Source: Xanthomonas sacchari
GTDB lineage: Bacteria; Pseudomonadota; Gammaproteobacteria; Xanthomonadales; Xanthomonadaceae
Length of the DNA stretch: 64,000 nt
Direction: 5' to 3'
Assembly: GCF_024266585.1 (NCBI RefSeq)
Contig: NZ_CP100647.1
Location: forward strand, 2,275,001 to 2,339,000
The translations under genes and the position numbers were made by a program. Below are positions 9,533 to 16,527 of this stretch, in pieces (within the stretch, counting starts at the first letter, position 1; each line of letters starts with the position of its first letter). Below the pieces are notes generated by a model, which did not search any database, had not been told where the DNA came from, and saw only the letters and a list, made by a program, of their open reading frames with translations.

Positions 9533-10905
9533 AGCTTGGCGACCCGGAACCGGCGGCCCTTGATCTTGCCCGCCTGTAGCTGCGCCAGCGCCTTGCCGGC
9601 GTGGGCGCGGGCGATGGCGACGTAGGAGCGGGTGGCGTAGATGGCGATCTTGCCGATCGCCGCGCCGGACAGGCCGGCATCGCCGGTCAGCGCGCCGAGG
9701 ATGTCGCCTGGACGCAGCTTGTCGGTCTTGCCGCCGTCGATGCGCAGGGTGACCATCGCCGCCTGCGGCAACTGCGCCGGCCGCGCGGTCGCCAGTGGCG
9801 CGCGCGACCAGCGCAGCGGCTGGCCCTGTTCGGTTTCCAGCGCCTGCGCGCGCGCGGTCTCGCGCGGCGCCACCAGGCTCAGGGCCAGGCCGTGCTTGCC
9901 GGCGCGGGCGGTGCGGCCGATGCGGTGGCGGTAGGTCTCGCTGTCGGTCGGCAATTCGTAGTTGATCACCGCCGCCAGGTCTTCCACGTCCAGCCCGCGC
10001 GCGGCCACGTCGCTGGCGACCAGCACGTTGCAGCTGCGGTTGACGAAGCGCACCAGCACCTCGTCGCGGTCGCGCTGTTCCATGTCGCCATGCAGCGCCA
10101 GCGCCGAGAACCCGAACTGCTGCAGCGACCCGGCGACCTCGTCGACCTCCTTGCGGGTATTGCAGAACACCACGCTGGATTCGGGGGTGAAGCGCAGCAG
10201 CAGGCCGGCCACCGCCTTCTGCCGGTAGGTGGGGTCGACCTCGAAGAACTGCTGGTCGATCTCCGGGGCGCTGTCGGCGCCCTCGACGGTGATCTCTGCC
10301 GGGTCCTTGAGCAGGTCGCGCGCCAGTGCGCGGATCGCCTCGGGGAAGGTGGCCGAGAACAGCAGGCTCTGCCGGTGCTTGTCGCAGCGGCTGGCGATCT
10401 CGCGGATCGGCTCCTCGAAGCCCATGTCGAGCATGCGGTCGGCCTCGTCCAGCACCAGCGTGCGCACCCCGCCCAGGTGCAGCGCGCGCTTGCGCGCCAG
10501 CTCCTGGATGCGGCCGGGCGTGCCGACCACCACCTGCGGGTCGTGCGCCTCCAGCGAGGCCAACTGCGGGCCCAGCGGCATGCCGCCGGTCAGTACCACC
10601 AGCTTCATGTTGGGAATGCCGGTGGCCAGCTTGCGCAACTGCTTGCCAACCTGGTCGGCCAGTTCGCGGGTCGGGCACAGCACCAGCGCCTGCGCGCGGC
10701 TCAGCGTCGGGTCCAGCTTGTGCAGCAGGCCCAGGCCGAACGCCGCGGTCTTGCCGCTGCCGGTGGGCGCCTGCACGATCGCGTCGCGCCCGGCCAGGAT
10801 CGGCGGCAGGCTCTGCGCCTGCACCGGGGTCATGCTGGTGTAGCCGAGCGCGTCGATGCCGGGCGCGAGCGCCGGGGAGAGGGAGAGGGTGGCGAAATCG
10901 GTCAT
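9529..10905 (-). CDS. dbpA: ATP-dependent RNA helicase DbpA
   Basis: 458 aa DEAD-box helicase. Motifs in order: Q-motif (GYTSMTPVQAQSLP), Walker A APTGSGKT (residues 46-53), PTRELA, GTPGR, DEAD in LDEADRMLDMGF, SAT in LLFSATFP, and motif VI HRIGRTARAG. The roughly 75-residue C-terminal domain (VTLRIDGGKTDKLRPGDILGAL...) is the DbpA RNA-recognition module that binds hairpin 92 of 23S rRNA, which separates DbpA from RhlE and SrmB. It acts in late assembly of the 50S subunit. ATG at 10905 (MTDFATLSLS) is chosen because the in-frame extension is repeat-containing intergenic DNA. TAAAAT lies only 5 nt before this ATG, suggesting a leaderless transcript. Confidence 0.95.
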   Translation of the reverse strand: MTDFATLSLSPALAPGIDALGYTSMTPVQAQSLPPILAGRDAIVQAPTGSGKTAAFGLGLLHKLDPTLSRAQALVLCPTRELADQVGKQLRKLATGIPNMKLVVLTGGMPLGPQLASLEAHDPQVVVGTPGRIQELARKRALHLGGVRTLVLDEADRMLDMGFEEPIREIASRCDKHRQSLLFSATFPEAIRALARDLLKDPAEITVEGADSAPEIDQQFFEVDPTYRQKAVAGLLLRFTPESSVVFCNTRKEVDEVAGSLQQFGFSALALHGDMEQRDRDEVLVRFVNRSCNVLVASDVAARGLDVEDLAAVINYELPTDSETYRHRIGRTARAGKHGLALSLVAPRETARAQALETEQGQPLRWSRAPLATARPAQLPQAAMVTLRIDGGKTDKLRPGDILGALTGDAGLSGAAIGKIAIYATRSYVAIARAHAGKALAQLQAGKIKGRRFRVAKL

Positions 10906-10910
10906 GCGGC

Positions 10911-10916
10911 ATTTTA
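10911..10916 (-). promoter_or_regulatory. -10 hexamer TAAAAT of dbpA, 5 nt before the start codon
   Basis: Read on the minus strand, TAAAAT is followed by GCCGC and then the dbpA ATG. A transcript starting 6-7 nt after the hexamer would begin at the start codon itself, and no Shine-Dalgarno sequence is present. Confidence 0.6.
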
Positions 10917-11051
10917 GCCGGTTGACGGCGGGGATTCGGCAGTGGGGATTCGGGATGGGGTGGTTCTGCGAGCGCTGGGCGCTGCGCGATGCCCGTTGCG
11001 CGCCGTAGGACGGCTTCGCCGCAACCGGCTTCGGCGCAGGGCGCATCCACG

Positions 11052-11057
11052 TACAAT
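11052..11057 (+). promoter_or_regulatory. -10 hexamer TACAAT of uup, 6 nt before the start codon
   Basis: TACAAT ends 6 nt before the ATG at 11064, the spacing expected for a leaderless mRNA. No convincing -35 hexamer or ribosome-binding site is visible. Confidence 0.6.
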
Positions 11058-11063
11058 AGCGCG

Positions 11064-12962
11064 ATGCCTCTTATCACTCTGCAGAACCTCGACTACAGCG
11101 TCGGCGGCCCCTTGTTGCTGGAAAAGACCGACCTGTCGATCGAGCCGGGCGAACGCATCGCCCTGATCGGCCGCAACGGCGCCGGCAAATCCACCCTGAT
11201 GAAACTGATCGCCGGCGAACTCAAGCCCGACGACGGCGAGGTCCGGGTCCAGCAGGGCGTGCGCATCGCGCGGCTGGAGCAGGAGGTGCCGCATGGCGCC
11301 GCCGGCAGCGTGTTCGACGTGGTCGCCGACGGCCTGGGCGAGCTCGGCCATTGGCTGGCCGAGTTCCACCGGCTCAGCCATGCCGCCGAGTTCGATGGCG
11401 ATGCGCTGGGCGCGGTGCAGTCCAAGATCGATGGCGCCAATGGCTGGGCGCTGGACCAGCGGGTCAACGAGACCCTGACCCGCCTGGAGCTGGACGGCGA
11501 CGCCGAATTCGCGCGGCTGTCCGGCGGCATGAAGCGCCGCGTGCTGCTGGCGCGCGCGCTGGTGTCGGCGCCGGACCTGCTGTTGCTGGACGAACCGACC
11601 AACCACCTCGACATCGAGGCCATCGACTGGCTGGAAGGCTTCCTCAAGGGCTGGAACGGCAGCGTGGTGTTCGTGACCCACGACCGGCGCTTCCTGCGCG
11701 CCCTGGCCACGCGCATCGTCGAGATCGACCGCGGCCAGGTCAGCAGCTGGCCGGGCGACTGGGCCAACTACGAGCGCCGCCGCGAGGAGCGGCTCAACGC
11801 GCAGGCGCAGGAGAATGCTCGCTTCGACAAGCTGCTGGCGCAGGAGGAAGTGTGGATCCGCCAGGGCATCAAGGCCCGGCGCACCCGCGACGAGGGCCGG
11901 GTGCGGCGGCTGGAAGCGATGCGCCGCGAGCGCACCCAGCGCCGCGAACTCGGCGGCAACGTGCGCATGGAGGCGGCGCAGGGCGAATCCTCCGGCAAGA
12001 AGGTGATCGAGGCCAAGGACCTGAGCTTCGCCTTCGGCGCGCGCAGCATGGTGCGCGATTTTTCCACCACCATCCTGCGCGGCGACCGTATCGGCCTGAT
12101 CGGCCCCAACGGCAGCGGCAAGACCACGCTGCTCAAGCTGCTGCTGGGCGAACTGACCCCGGACCAGGGCGAAGTGCGCGCGGGCACCAACCTGCAGGTG
12201 GCGTACTTCGATCAGTACCGCGCCACCCTGCGCGAGGACTGGAGCGCGATCGAGAACGTGGCCGAGGGCCGCGACTTCATCGAGGTCAACGGCAAGCGCA
12301 AGCACGTGCATGCCTACCTGCAGGATTTCCTGTTCACCCCGGAGCGTGCGCGCGCGCCGATCACCCGCCTGTCCGGCGGCGAGCGCAACCGCCTGCTGCT
12401 GGCGCGGCTGTTCGCGCAGCCGTCCAACCTGCTGGTGATGGACGAACCGACCAACGACCTGGACGTGGAAACCCTGGAGCTGCTGGAAGAACTGCTCGGC
12501 GACTACAGCGGCACGCTGTTGCTGGTCAGCCACGACCGCGATTTCATCGACAACGTGGTGACCTCGACCATGGTCATGGAAGGCGACGGCCGCATCGGCG
12601 AATACGTCGGCGGCTACAGCGACTGGGTGCGCCAGCGCCCGGCGGCGCCGGCCAGCGCGATGGCGGTGGCGAAGGCGTCGGCCACCGCCGCGGCGACCAC
12701 GCCGGTGGCAGCGGCAGCGGCGGCACCGGCGCCCGCGCCGGCCAAGCGCAAGCTCAGCTACAAGGACGCGCGCGAACTGGAGCAATTGCCGGCGCGGATC
12801 GAAACGCTGGAACAGCAGGTCGCCGCGCTGACCGAGGCGATGACCGACCCGGGCTTCTATCAGCGCGACGCGGCGGCGGTGAACGTGCACACGCAGGCGC
12901 TGAGCCAGGCGCAGGCGGATCTGGATGCGGCGTATGCGCGCTGGAGCGAGCTGGACGGCTGA
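11064..12962 (+). CDS. uup: ABC-F family ATPase Uup
   Basis: 632 aa, two tandem ATP-binding cassettes and no membrane segments. Cassette 1: GRNGAGKST, LSGGMKRRVLLARAL, LLLDEPTNHLDIEAI. A charged linker rich in Arg and Glu follows (the ABC-F interdomain arm). Cassette 2: GPNGSGKTT, LSGGERNRLLLARL, VMDEPTNDLDVETL. An Ala/Pro linker precedes a C-terminal coiled coil (about 575-632) typical of Uup, which binds DNA and ribosomes. Uup works at the ribosomal E site and limits precise transposon excision. It is divergent from dbpA, another ribosome-linked gene. The first codon lies 6 nt after a -10 box. Confidence 0.93.
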   Translation: MPLITLQNLDYSVGGPLLLEKTDLSIEPGERIALIGRNGAGKSTLMKLIAGELKPDDGEVRVQQGVRIARLEQEVPHGAAGSVFDVVADGLGELGHWLAEFHRLSHAAEFDGDALGAVQSKIDGANGWALDQRVNETLTRLELDGDAEFARLSGGMKRRVLLARALVSAPDLLLLDEPTNHLDIEAIDWLEGFLKGWNGSVVFVTHDRRFLRALATRIVEIDRGQVSSWPGDWANYERRREERLNAQAQENARFDKLLAQEEVWIRQGIKARRTRDEGRVRRLEAMRRERTQRRELGGNVRMEAAQGESSGKKVIEAKDLSFAFGARSMVRDFSTTILRGDRIGLIGPNGSGKTTLLKLLLGELTPDQGEVRAGTNLQVAYFDQYRATLREDWSAIENVAEGRDFIEVNGKRKHVHAYLQDFLFTPERARAPITRLSGGERNRLLLARLFAQPSNLLVMDEPTNDLDVETLELLEELLGDYSGTLLLVSHDRDFIDNVVTSTMVMEGDGRIGEYVGGYSDWVRQRPAAPASAMAVAKASATAAATTPVAAAAAAPAPAPAKRKLSYKDARELEQLPARIETLEQQVAALTEAMTDPGFYQRDAAAVNVHTQALSQAQADLDAAYARWSELDG

Positions 12963-13033
12963 AAGGCCGGGACCCGGAGCGGCAACCGCCACCGCTAGGC
13001 GGCTCCGCCTGGAGCGCGGAGTGGGCGCTCGTC

Positions 13034-13094
13034 GTAGCAGCGGCTTCAGCCGCGACGGGCGTTCCCGGTGAATGCGGTCGCGGCTGACGCGGCG
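13034..13094. repeat. REP-like palindrome (GTAG...AGCGGCTTCAGCCGC type), degenerate second arm
   Basis: The left arm begins GTAG and contains AGCGGCTTCAGCCGCGACGGG; the right arm (GGTCGCGGCTGACGCGGCGCC) is imperfect. It lies between the convergent uup and barstar genes. A further partial arm (GCCGACGCCGCTCCTACG) is at 13212-13229. Related copies are at 15296, 25521 and 48118. The remaining bases of 12963-13236 show no gene. Confidence 0.7.
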
Positions 13095-13236
13095 CCTGCA
13101 CGATGTGCGTGCAGGCGCGCGTCCACGGATGTGCCTGTGCCACCCATGGTTAGCGATGGCATCAGTTCGCACGCCGGTCGCGATCGAGATCGCTCCGACT
13201 GCCGGTCGCGGCCGACGCCGCTCCTACGTACTGCGC

Positions 13237-13680
13237 TCAGTCGGACTCCGCAGGCGCTTCCGGCTCCTCGCTGCCGCCCACGAACGCGACGAAGCTGAGA
13301 CCGTCCTGCGCCCACTCGCGGGCGACGTCGTCGAGGATCTCCAGCAGCACGTCGAATGCCGGCTGCGCCACTGCCTGCAACTGTCCGGCATCCTCCAGCA
13401 GAAGCGCGTAGCCGCGCGGGGAGGGCAGCCAGGACAGGTCGCGCAGGCCGTCGGTGAGCGCATCCCAGTTGCGGCCGAAGCCGGGCGGGAAGTCCAGTTG
13501 CGCGGCCAGCCGCATCAGCAGCATGGCCTTGCCGGTGCAGCCGTGCAGGTCGATCCGGCATAGCCGCAGGCCGGCGTCGCGGGCCAGGGCGGCGACGCTG
13601 TCCAGGTCGCGGTTGGCGACGCGGTAGACGCCGGAGGCGGCCGGCTCGGCCAGGTTCAGTGCGAACGGGAAGCCGCTCAT
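13237..13680 (-). CDS. Barstar-family ribonuclease inhibitor
   Basis: 147 aa. The C-terminal 95 residues match barstar: LCRIDLHGCTGKAMLLMRLAAQLDFP, then FGRNWDALTDGLRDLSWL (the acidic inhibitory face, with the conserved Asn-Trp-Asp-Ala-Leu), YALLLEDA and a final helix. The start ATG overlaps the stop of the ribonuclease gene (ATGA), so the pair is translationally coupled. It should bind the ribonuclease in the cytoplasm and protect the producer before or during export. An extra 35-residue N-terminal region precedes the barstar fold. The acidic C-terminal tail (EEPEAPAESD) is not part of the standard fold. Confidence 0.9.
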   Translation of the reverse strand: MSGFPFALNLAEPAASGVYRVANRDLDSVAALARDAGLRLCRIDLHGCTGKAMLLMRLAAQLDFPPGFGRNWDALTDGLRDLSWLPSPRGYALLLEDAGQLQAVAQPAFDVLLEILDDVAREWAQDGLSFVAFVGGSEEPEAPAESD

Positions 13681-14147
13681 GGTGTCGCCCTCGTACCGTC
13701 CACCTGGAAGCTGCGGAAGCTGGCGTAGTGGTCGTCGCTGTAGTACCAGACCTGCGGCGGGGTGCCGCCGGTGACGATGCGGCGCGCGCCGCGATGCGAC
13801 AGGCCCGGGGTGTCGACGGTGTACTCGTGGTAGTAGCCGCGCGGTTGCGCCGGCAACCGGTTCTCGCGGTTGCCGAACACGCTGCCGTCCTGGCGATGCG
13901 GGAACGGCCCGCCGCGCAGGATCAGCGCCACCGTGGCGCGGGCTTCGGGTGGCAGGAACGCCGGCAGTGTCGGCGCCGTGGCATCCGATGCCGCGGCGGT
14001 CTTGCCGGGCACGGTGTACGGCGCCTGCGCGGCGGCGTCCAGCGAGGGCGCGAATTGCGGGTGCGGCGGATGCTGCAGCCCGCGGATGCCCCACAGCCCG
14101 CCCACCAGCAAGACGATGGCGGCGATCAACAGCACGGGCTTGCGCAT
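13677..14147 (-). CDS. Exported guanyl-specific ribonuclease (barnase/RNase Sa family)
   Basis: 156 aa. An N-terminal hydrophobic segment (residues 4-20) gives export or membrane anchoring; a Pro/Ala-rich linker follows. The catalytic domain (about 61-148) closely follows RNase Sa: [51 protein letters not shown] and DDHYASF. The catalytic residues are all present: Glu108 (general base), Arg119, Arg123 and His140 (general acid). It cleaves RNA 3' of G. The upstream sequence has AGGAGA 6 nt before ATG. It is the first gene of a two-gene operon with barstar. It could serve phosphate scavenging or interbacterial antagonism; the sequence does not decide. Confidence 0.92.
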   Translation of the reverse strand: MRKPVLLIAAIVLLVGGLWGIRGLQHPPHPQFAPSLDAAAQAPYTVPGKTAAASDATAPTLPAFLPPEARATVALILRGGPFPHRQDGSVFGNRENRLPAQPRGYYHEYTVDTPGLSHRGARRIVTGGTPPQVWYYSDDHYASFRSFQVDGTRATP

Positions 14148-14442
14148 GGACTCTCCTGCAGGAACGGCGGCGGCGCGCAGAACGGCGCCATCGCGGACAG
14201 TATGGGCCGGCCTGCCTGTTCCCGCTCTAAACGCCGCCGGTCATGGCGGTAGCGCGGGCGATTCACATCCGACTAACCGGGGCGTGGGGCATGGTAGGCG
14301 CCGATTCGTTACGCCGGCCGACACCGCCGCCGCGGGATGGGACGATGTTTCCCCAGCCGCGCCCTTGGTAAGGTTGCCGACCGTCCCTACCATTGCTCAC
14401 GCAACGCTCGTCCTTTCGACGGCGAAAGTCCAGGAGAACCGC

Positions 14443-15054
14443 ATGGCCTACACCCTCCCCAAGTTGCCCTACGCCTACGACGCGCTGGAACCGCACATCG
14501 ATGCGCAGACGATGGAGATCCATCACACCAAGCATCACCAGACCTACATCAACAATGTCAACGCCGCGCTGGAAGGTACCGAGTACGCCGATCTGCCGAT
14601 CGAGGCGCTGGTGTCCAAGCTGAAGTCGCTGCCGGAGAACCTGCAGGGTCCGGTGCGCAACAACGGTGGCGGCCATGCCAACCACTCGCTGTTCTGGACG
14701 GTGATGGCGCCCAACGCCGGCGGCACCCCCAGCGGCGACGTCGCCAAGGCGATCGACAGCGAACTGGGCGGCTTCGACAAGTTCAAGGAGGCCTTCACCA
14801 AGGCCGCGTTGACCCGCTTCGGCAGCGGCTGGGCCTGGCTGAGCGTCACCCCCGACAAGAAGCTGGTGGTCGAGAGCACCGCCAACCAGGACAGCCCGCT
14901 GTTCGAGGGCAATACCCCGATCCTGGGCCTGGACGTGTGGGAACACGCCTACTACCTGAAGTACCAGAACCGTCGTCCGGACTACATCGGCGCGTTCTTC
15001 AACGTGGTCGACTGGAAGGAAGTGGAGCGCCGCTACCACGCCGCGATCGGCTGA
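14443..15054 (+). CDS. sodA: Superoxide dismutase, Mn type
   Basis: 203 aa. It dismutates superoxide to oxygen and hydrogen peroxide. The metal ligands are His27, His81 (NHSLFW), Asp164 and His168 ([10 protein letters not shown]). The Gly-rich [11 protein letters not shown] and the Gln in ANQDSPL point to the manganese form; Fe-SODs carry the second-shell Gln elsewhere. CAGGAGAACCGC places a good Shine-Dalgarno before the ATG. There is no signal peptide, so it is cytoplasmic. A strong intrinsic terminator follows at once, so the gene is monocistronic. Confidence 0.97.
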   Translation: MAYTLPKLPYAYDALEPHIDAQTMEIHHTKHHQTYINNVNAALEGTEYADLPIEALVSKLKSLPENLQGPVRNNGGGHANHSLFWTVMAPNAGGTPSGDVAKAIDSELGGFDKFKEAFTKAALTRFGSGWAWLSVTPDKKLVVESTANQDSPLFEGNTPILGLDVWEHAYYLKYQNRRPDYIGAFFNVVDWKEVERRYHAAIG

Positions 15055-15078
15055 TCGCGCGCCAGCGCCGCAGCAGGA

Positions 15079-15106
15079 ACAAGGCCGGGTTCGCCCGGCC
15101 TTTTTT
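15079..15106 (+). terminator. Intrinsic terminator of sodA
   Basis: The stem AAGGCCGGG with loop TTCG and matching CCCGGCCTT is followed by a T run, 25 nt after the sodA stop codon. Confidence 0.9.
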
Positions 15107-15476
15107 GTGGGAATTCCACACGGACGCGCTGGCGGTGCAGGCGGGCGTGGCTGCGCGGCGCGGCGAGGAGCGGTGGCAAGTCGCCCACCGTACGCGTGCG
15201 CAGCCTGCTTCGCAGCGATGGCGGTCCGCACCGCATCGGCCACCGCTTGCGCCGCGGCGTCGCCAGGGCGTCTATCACCTCGGGGCCGCACGCGCGTAGG
15301 AGCGGCTTCAGCCGCGACCAGGTTGTCCGTGCAAGGCCGTCGCGTACACGATGCCGTGATGCGTGAGGTGCCCGATCGTCCCGGGCCGGTGGCTTGCCGA
15401 TGCCGATGGCATCCGCATGCGCCGCATCGCACGGCTGTGCTCGCGCGGCGCGCGAACGCGCCCGGCCCGCCGTGCG
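15107..15476. other. Intergenic region without a recognisable gene
   Basis: This 370-nt gap lies between the convergent sodA and EEP-like genes. Apart from the REP half-site at 15296-15319, no supported gene, RNA or promoter was found. Confidence 0.6.
15296..15319. repeat. REP-like half element
   Basis: A single GTAG-led arm with the AGCGGCTTCAGCCGCGACC core, the same as the arm at 25521. It lies between convergent genes. Confidence 0.65.
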
Positions 15477-16364
15477 CTACGGTATCGGCGGCAGCGGCTC
15501 CGGCAGCGGATCGAGCGGCTGCAGCGCCATCAGCAGGCCGCGCGTGCCGGCCGCGCGCAGGTCCGGTGCCGGCGCGAACAGGCGCGCGCCGTGCAGGGGG
15601 CGGAAGTGGCCGCGTTCGAAGAACACGTGATCGGCGGCCGCCGCCGTGCCGGGCGCGCGCACGGCGATCCGGTTGCGCGTCGACTCGCCGCGCACGCTGC
15701 CGTCCTCGAAGCGCACCGCCAGCGGCGCCAGCTCGGGCGCGCGCGCCGCGGCGAAGAAGCCGCCGGCCAGCAGCGACGGCACGCCCTCGGCGGTGGCGTC
15801 GATCCATGCCATCAGATCCTCGGCCTGTTCGCGGCGGCTGGCGCCGCCATCGCGGGCGGCGTGCAGGCGGGTGAAGTACAGGTTCACCGGCTGCCCGTGC
15901 AGATCCACCCGCACCAGGCCGGCCACGCTGTAGTCCTCCAGCGGATGCAGCAAGGTCTCGGCCTCCTCCAGCACCGGCAGGCGGGTCAGCAGCGCATTGC
16001 CGCGGCGTTGCGGCCGGCTCGGCGGATCGGGGCTGATGAAATGGCAGTGGTAGCCCAGGCGCGCGGCCAGCCATTGCGCCTGGTTCGGCATCTCCGGCGT
16101 CTGCAGCACTTCCTGCAGGGCGATGGCGTCGGGCTGCAGGCGCTGCAGGGCCGCGACGATGCGCTCGCGGCGCGCGCTCCAGTCGTCGCCGTCCTGCGCC
16201 GCGCGCGGATCCGGGGCGAGCGTGAGGGTGACCACGGTGAGGGCGCTGTCCGGTGTCGCCGAGACCGTCGGCACTGCGTCCGCGGCCACGTGCGCCTGCG
16301 CCAATGCCGCCACGGCCAGCAACAGCCAGCCGGTGCGATGCCATCGGAAGACGCGGGGATTCAT
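15477..16364 (-). CDS. Endonuclease/exonuclease/phosphatase (EEP) fold protein, catalytic residues apparently lost
   Basis: 295 aa with a signal peptide (residues 1-27, ALAQAHVAADA). The order of EEP elements is recognisable: LQPDAIALQEV (the metal-binding Glu85 is kept), NALLTRLPV, NLYFTRLHAA where the family has N-T-H-L, SLLAGGFFAA where it has L-x-G-D-F-N, AADHVFF, and AAGTRGLL where it has S-D-H-x-P-L. The catalytic Asp/Asn of GDFN, the His of THL and the SDH Asp-His are therefore substituted. Most likely it is an exported pseudoenzyme; altered chemistry is possible. ATG at 16364 is favoured; TAGCAT lies 7 nt before it. Confidence 0.75.
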   Translation of the reverse strand: MNPRVFRWHRTGWLLLAVAALAQAHVAADAVPTVSATPDSALTVVTLTLAPDPRAAQDGDDWSARRERIVAALQRLQPDAIALQEVLQTPEMPNQAQWLAARLGYHCHFISPDPPSRPQRRGNALLTRLPVLEEAETLLHPLEDYSVAGLVRVDLHGQPVNLYFTRLHAARDGGASRREQAEDLMAWIDATAEGVPSLLAGGFFAAARAPELAPLAVRFEDGSVRGESTRNRIAVRAPGTAAAADHVFFERGHFRPLHGARLFAPAPDLRAAGTRGLLMALQPLDPLPEPLPPIP

Positions 16365-16371
16365 ACGCAGG

Positions 16372-16377
16372 ATGCTA
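16372..16377 (-). promoter_or_regulatory. -10 hexamer TAGCAT, 7 nt before the EEP-like gene
   Basis: On the minus strand TAGCAT is followed by CCTGCGT and ATG, again leaderless spacing with no ribosome site. Confidence 0.45.
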
Positions 16378-16527
16378 CGGCGCAGCGCCTCAGGGTTGCG
16401 TATACAGCCGGCGGTGCTACGGCGGCCGCCACACAATCGCTGCCGTGCGGGGGGGAATTCGAACATCGCCCCGCCTCCGGCGCGCATGGGCGCGGAGGCG
16501 GGGCTGGCACCGGGCCGCGGCCCGCGG

